Shown here piece by piece: positions 62,376 through 64,000 of a DNA stretch of 64,000 nucleotides. The notes under the pieces are model-generated. The model was given only the letters and a program-made list of their open reading frames with translations. It was not told the DNA's origin and ran no database searches. Every line of letters begins with the position of its first letter. Position 1 is the first letter of the stretch. This DNA comes from Lysobacter firmicutimachus. GTDB taxonomy: Bacteria; Pseudomonadota; Gammaproteobacteria; Xanthomonadales; Xanthomonadaceae. A program made the position numbers and the translations under genes. The stretch is from NCBI RefSeq assembly GCF_037027445.1, contig NZ_JBANDL010000002.1, positions 4,782,001 to 4,846,000 of the forward strand, written 5' to 3'.

Positions 62376-63165
62376 AGACGCGGGCGCCGCGTCGGCCGGC
62401 GCGCCGATCTATCCGGACCTGCGCGGCAAGTCCGCCGTGGTCACCGGCGGCTCGCGCGGCATCGGCGCGGCGACCGCGCTCGCCCTCGCCGGCCAGGGCA
62501 TGCGCCTGACGATCGTCGGCCGCGACGAGGCCGCGCTGGCCGCCAGCCTGGCCGCGGTCCGCGCGGCCGGCGCCGACGCGATCGCGGTGCGCGCCGATTG
62601 CGCGGACGCGGCGCAGACGCAGCGTATGCGCGACGAAGTGCTGGCCCGCTTCGGCGTACCGGACGGCGTGCTCGCCTTCGCCGGCGGCGGCAGCGGCAAA
62701 CCGGTTCCGGTCCAGGATATCGACGAGCGCGACTGGCGATCGAGCCTCGACCACAACCTCACCGCGACCTTCCTGACCCTGCGCGCCTTCCTGCCCGGCC
62801 TGCTCGAACGCGGTCGCGGCAGTCTGCTGACCATGGCCTCGGCCGGCGCGCGCGTCGCCGCCGGGGCACCGGCCGGCTATGCCGCGGCCAAGGCCGGAGT
62901 CATCATGCTGACCCGTCATCTCGCCCAGGAAACCGGGCCGCGCGGCCTGCGCGTCAATTGCCTGTCGCCGTCGGCGGTGCTGACCGAGCGCACCCGCGCC
63001 CATCTGCCGCCCGAACGGCAAGCGCAGATGCGCGCGGCGTTCCCGCTGCGCCGGCTCGGCGAGCCCGAAGACGTCGCCAATGCCGCGGCCTTCCTGCTCA
63101 GCGCCGCTTCGTCCTGGATCACCGGGGTCGTGCTCGACGTCGCCGGCGGACGGGTGATGGTGTGA
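62362..63165 (+). CDS. Short-chain dehydrogenase/reductase
   Basis: The 267-residue protein has the classical SDR motifs: 'VVTGGSRGIGAATALALAG' (TG-x3-G-x-G), 'FAGGG' in place of NNAG, catalytic Ser in 'LTMASAGARVA' and Tyr-x3-Lys in 'PAGYAAAKAGVIMLTRH'. It ends 'GVVLDVAGGRVMV', typical of this family. Overlap with the VOC gene indicates co-translation. It resembles FabG-like reductases of unknown substrate; control by the divergent LysR protein is likely. Confidence 0.92.
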   Translation: MSPAEDAGAASAGAPIYPDLRGKSAVVTGGSRGIGAATALALAGQGMRLTIVGRDEAALAASLAAVRAAGADAIAVRADCADAAQTQRMRDEVLARFGVPDGVLAFAGGGSGKPVPVQDIDERDWRSSLDHNLTATFLTLRAFLPGLLERGRGSLLTMASAGARVAAGAPAGYAAAKAGVIMLTRHLAQETGPRGLRVNCLSPSAVLTERTRAHLPPERQAQMRAAFPLRRLGEPEDVANAAAFLLSAASSWITGVVLDVAGGRVMV

Positions 63166-63201
63166 AAGCCGGCGCCCCGCAACGGCGGCGCCGGCGCCGG
63201 G

Positions 63202-63609
63202 TCAGGGTTGCTTGACCGCGTTGGAAGAGCTGTTGGCGACGTAGATGCTGGTGCAGTTTTCCTGGGTGTCGAAGGTGAATTCGATATAGGAATCGGCTTC
63301 GACGGCTTGCGCCGCCGATACCATGGCGGCGTTGTAGGTAATGCAGCGCACGTAGCGGCCGCCCGAGTTCTGCGCCTCGCAGACCGCACCCGCACTGCCC
63401 GTGCCGACGGCGCTGATGCCGCAACCGATCACCTGGTTGCCGTCGGCGCTGTTGCGTGCGGTACCGACCATGCCATAGGCGCGGAACGCATGGCCCTGGG
63501 GGTTGTTCTCCACTGTCACCGGCACGTTGGACTTCAGGCCGGCCTGGGCCGCGCCGCAGACCGCCACCAGCATCGCCGCGGCCAGCGCGGTCCGGATCGA
63601 ACGATTCAT
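63202..63609 (-). CDS. Small exported protein, unknown function
   Basis: The 135-residue protein has a signal peptide (1-23, 'LAAAMLVAVCGAAQAG') and a mature part with four cysteines ('VIGCGISAVG', 'VCEAQNSGG', 'VRCITYN', 'ENCTSIYV') that could form two disulfides. GGAGGAAA precedes the ATG at 63609, a near-perfect Shine-Dalgarno. No known family is recognised; paralogues of this type are common in Lysobacter-like genomes (inference). It is convergent with the SDR gene. Confidence 0.82.
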   Translation of the reverse strand: MNRSIRTALAAAMLVAVCGAAQAGLKSNVPVTVENNPQGHAFRAYGMVGTARNSADGNQVIGCGISAVGTGSAGAVCEAQNSGGRYVRCITYNAAMVSAAQAVEADSYIEFTFDTQENCTSIYVANSSSNAVKQP

Positions 63610-63839
63610 CGTGTTTCCTCCTTGAAAGCTCTCCGGGATGGAGAGCGTGCCGCACACTGGAGCATGCGTCCGCGACGGCCGCCATCGGCGTTTTCGACCC
63701 GTGCAACGGAATGCGGGTGGCGTCGCGCCATCGCCGAGGCGGCGGTCGCAGTCGCGAGGCTTGCGCAGGCGCGCAACCCGGTTCACCCTGCCGTTCCGCT
63801 ACGCCCGTGCCGGCGTCCGCATCGTTCCTCCGCCTTGCC

Positions 63840-64000
63840 ATGACCGATCTCGACGCCTACCTGCAACGCCACTACCGCTCGGCCGAACAACTGGCCGCCG
63901 CATGCGCGACGACACCGCAGACGCTGGCCGAGCTGGTCCGCCACCGGCTGGTGCCCGCGCCTTCGTATTCGGTTTGCGCGCAGGGCCGCCTGCATTCGGC
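63840..64000 (+). CDS. DUF6058-like protein, N-terminal part (3' end outside window)
   Basis: Fifty-three codons are visible and the frame is open to the window edge. 'LDAYLQRHYRSAEQLAAACA' then 'LAELVRHRLVPAPSYSVCAQ' has the helical, MerR-like feel of DUF6058 N-termini. No good Shine-Dalgarno is seen. Only a tentative family call is possible. Confidence 0.5.
   Translation, partial: MTDLDAYLQRHYRSAEQLAAACATTPQTLAELVRHRLVPAPSYSVCAQGRLHS

Overview
This window is about 70% GC chromosomal DNA from a gammaproteobacterium, most likely a Lysobacter-like member of the Xanthomonadaceae. The evidence is an Ax21-family outer-membrane protein, a Xanthomonas-type OleA with the rest of the ole (long-chain olefin) pathway, the xanthomonad style of hemD-hemX-hemY and gpsA-secB-rhodanese blocks, and many short REP-like repeats between genes. 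I see no rRNA, tRNA, integrase, transposase or CRISPR array. Genes are dense and most junctions are tight.

Layout. Bases 2-4.0 kb hold the end of an M16 peptidase and ubiJ-ubiB (ubiquinone biosynthesis). Bases 4.0-20.6 kb hold the four ole genes, but oleA (19570-20592) is split from oleB-oleC-oleD (4018-7931) by an 11-kb block of envelope-stress genes on the same strand. That block encodes a small TerB-like protein, a YjfI/DUF2170 protein, PspA, an OB-fold membrane protein with a His-rich loop, flotillin, a 1782-residue AAA+ ATPase of the DUF3686 'DNA repair' type and a single-HKD phospholipase-D-like protein. Bases 20.8-24.9 kb carry a lipoprotein, a full-length secreted M16 peptidase and trmL.

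Bases 24.9-38.2 kb are the most striking part: ten genes on the minus strand with almost no gaps, several joined by ATGA overlaps, read from an AT-rich palindrome at 38217-38244. In order of transcription they encode a TonB-dependent receptor, an ABC ATPase with two DUF3526-type permeases, a second TonB-dependent receptor, an L-threonine-kinase-like GHMP kinase, a cysteine-synthase-like PLP enzyme, an ATP-grasp ligase, a DUF364 protein (a family proposed to act in heavy-metal chelation) and an MFS transporter. The palindrome contains a perfect Zur-type half-site. I infer a metal-regulated (possibly zinc) operon that makes, exports and retrieves a small amino-acid-derived metallophore without NRPS or nicotianamine-like enzymes. 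I do not recognise it as a described system.

Bases 38.4-64 kb are mostly ordinary: a peptidoglycan-binding papain-like hydrolase, a 2OG-Fe(II) oxygenase, ax21, a Cys-rich exported protein, gpsA, secB, a rhodanese, a lipoprotein, a hotdog thioesterase, hemD-hemX-hemY, a CocE-like hydrolase, a sulfatase, a thiolase, a GNAT protein, sodC, ntrBC with an NtrC box over the ntrB start, a LysR regulator divergent from a glyoxalase-fold/SDR pair, a small exported protein and the start of a DUF6058-like gene at the right edge.
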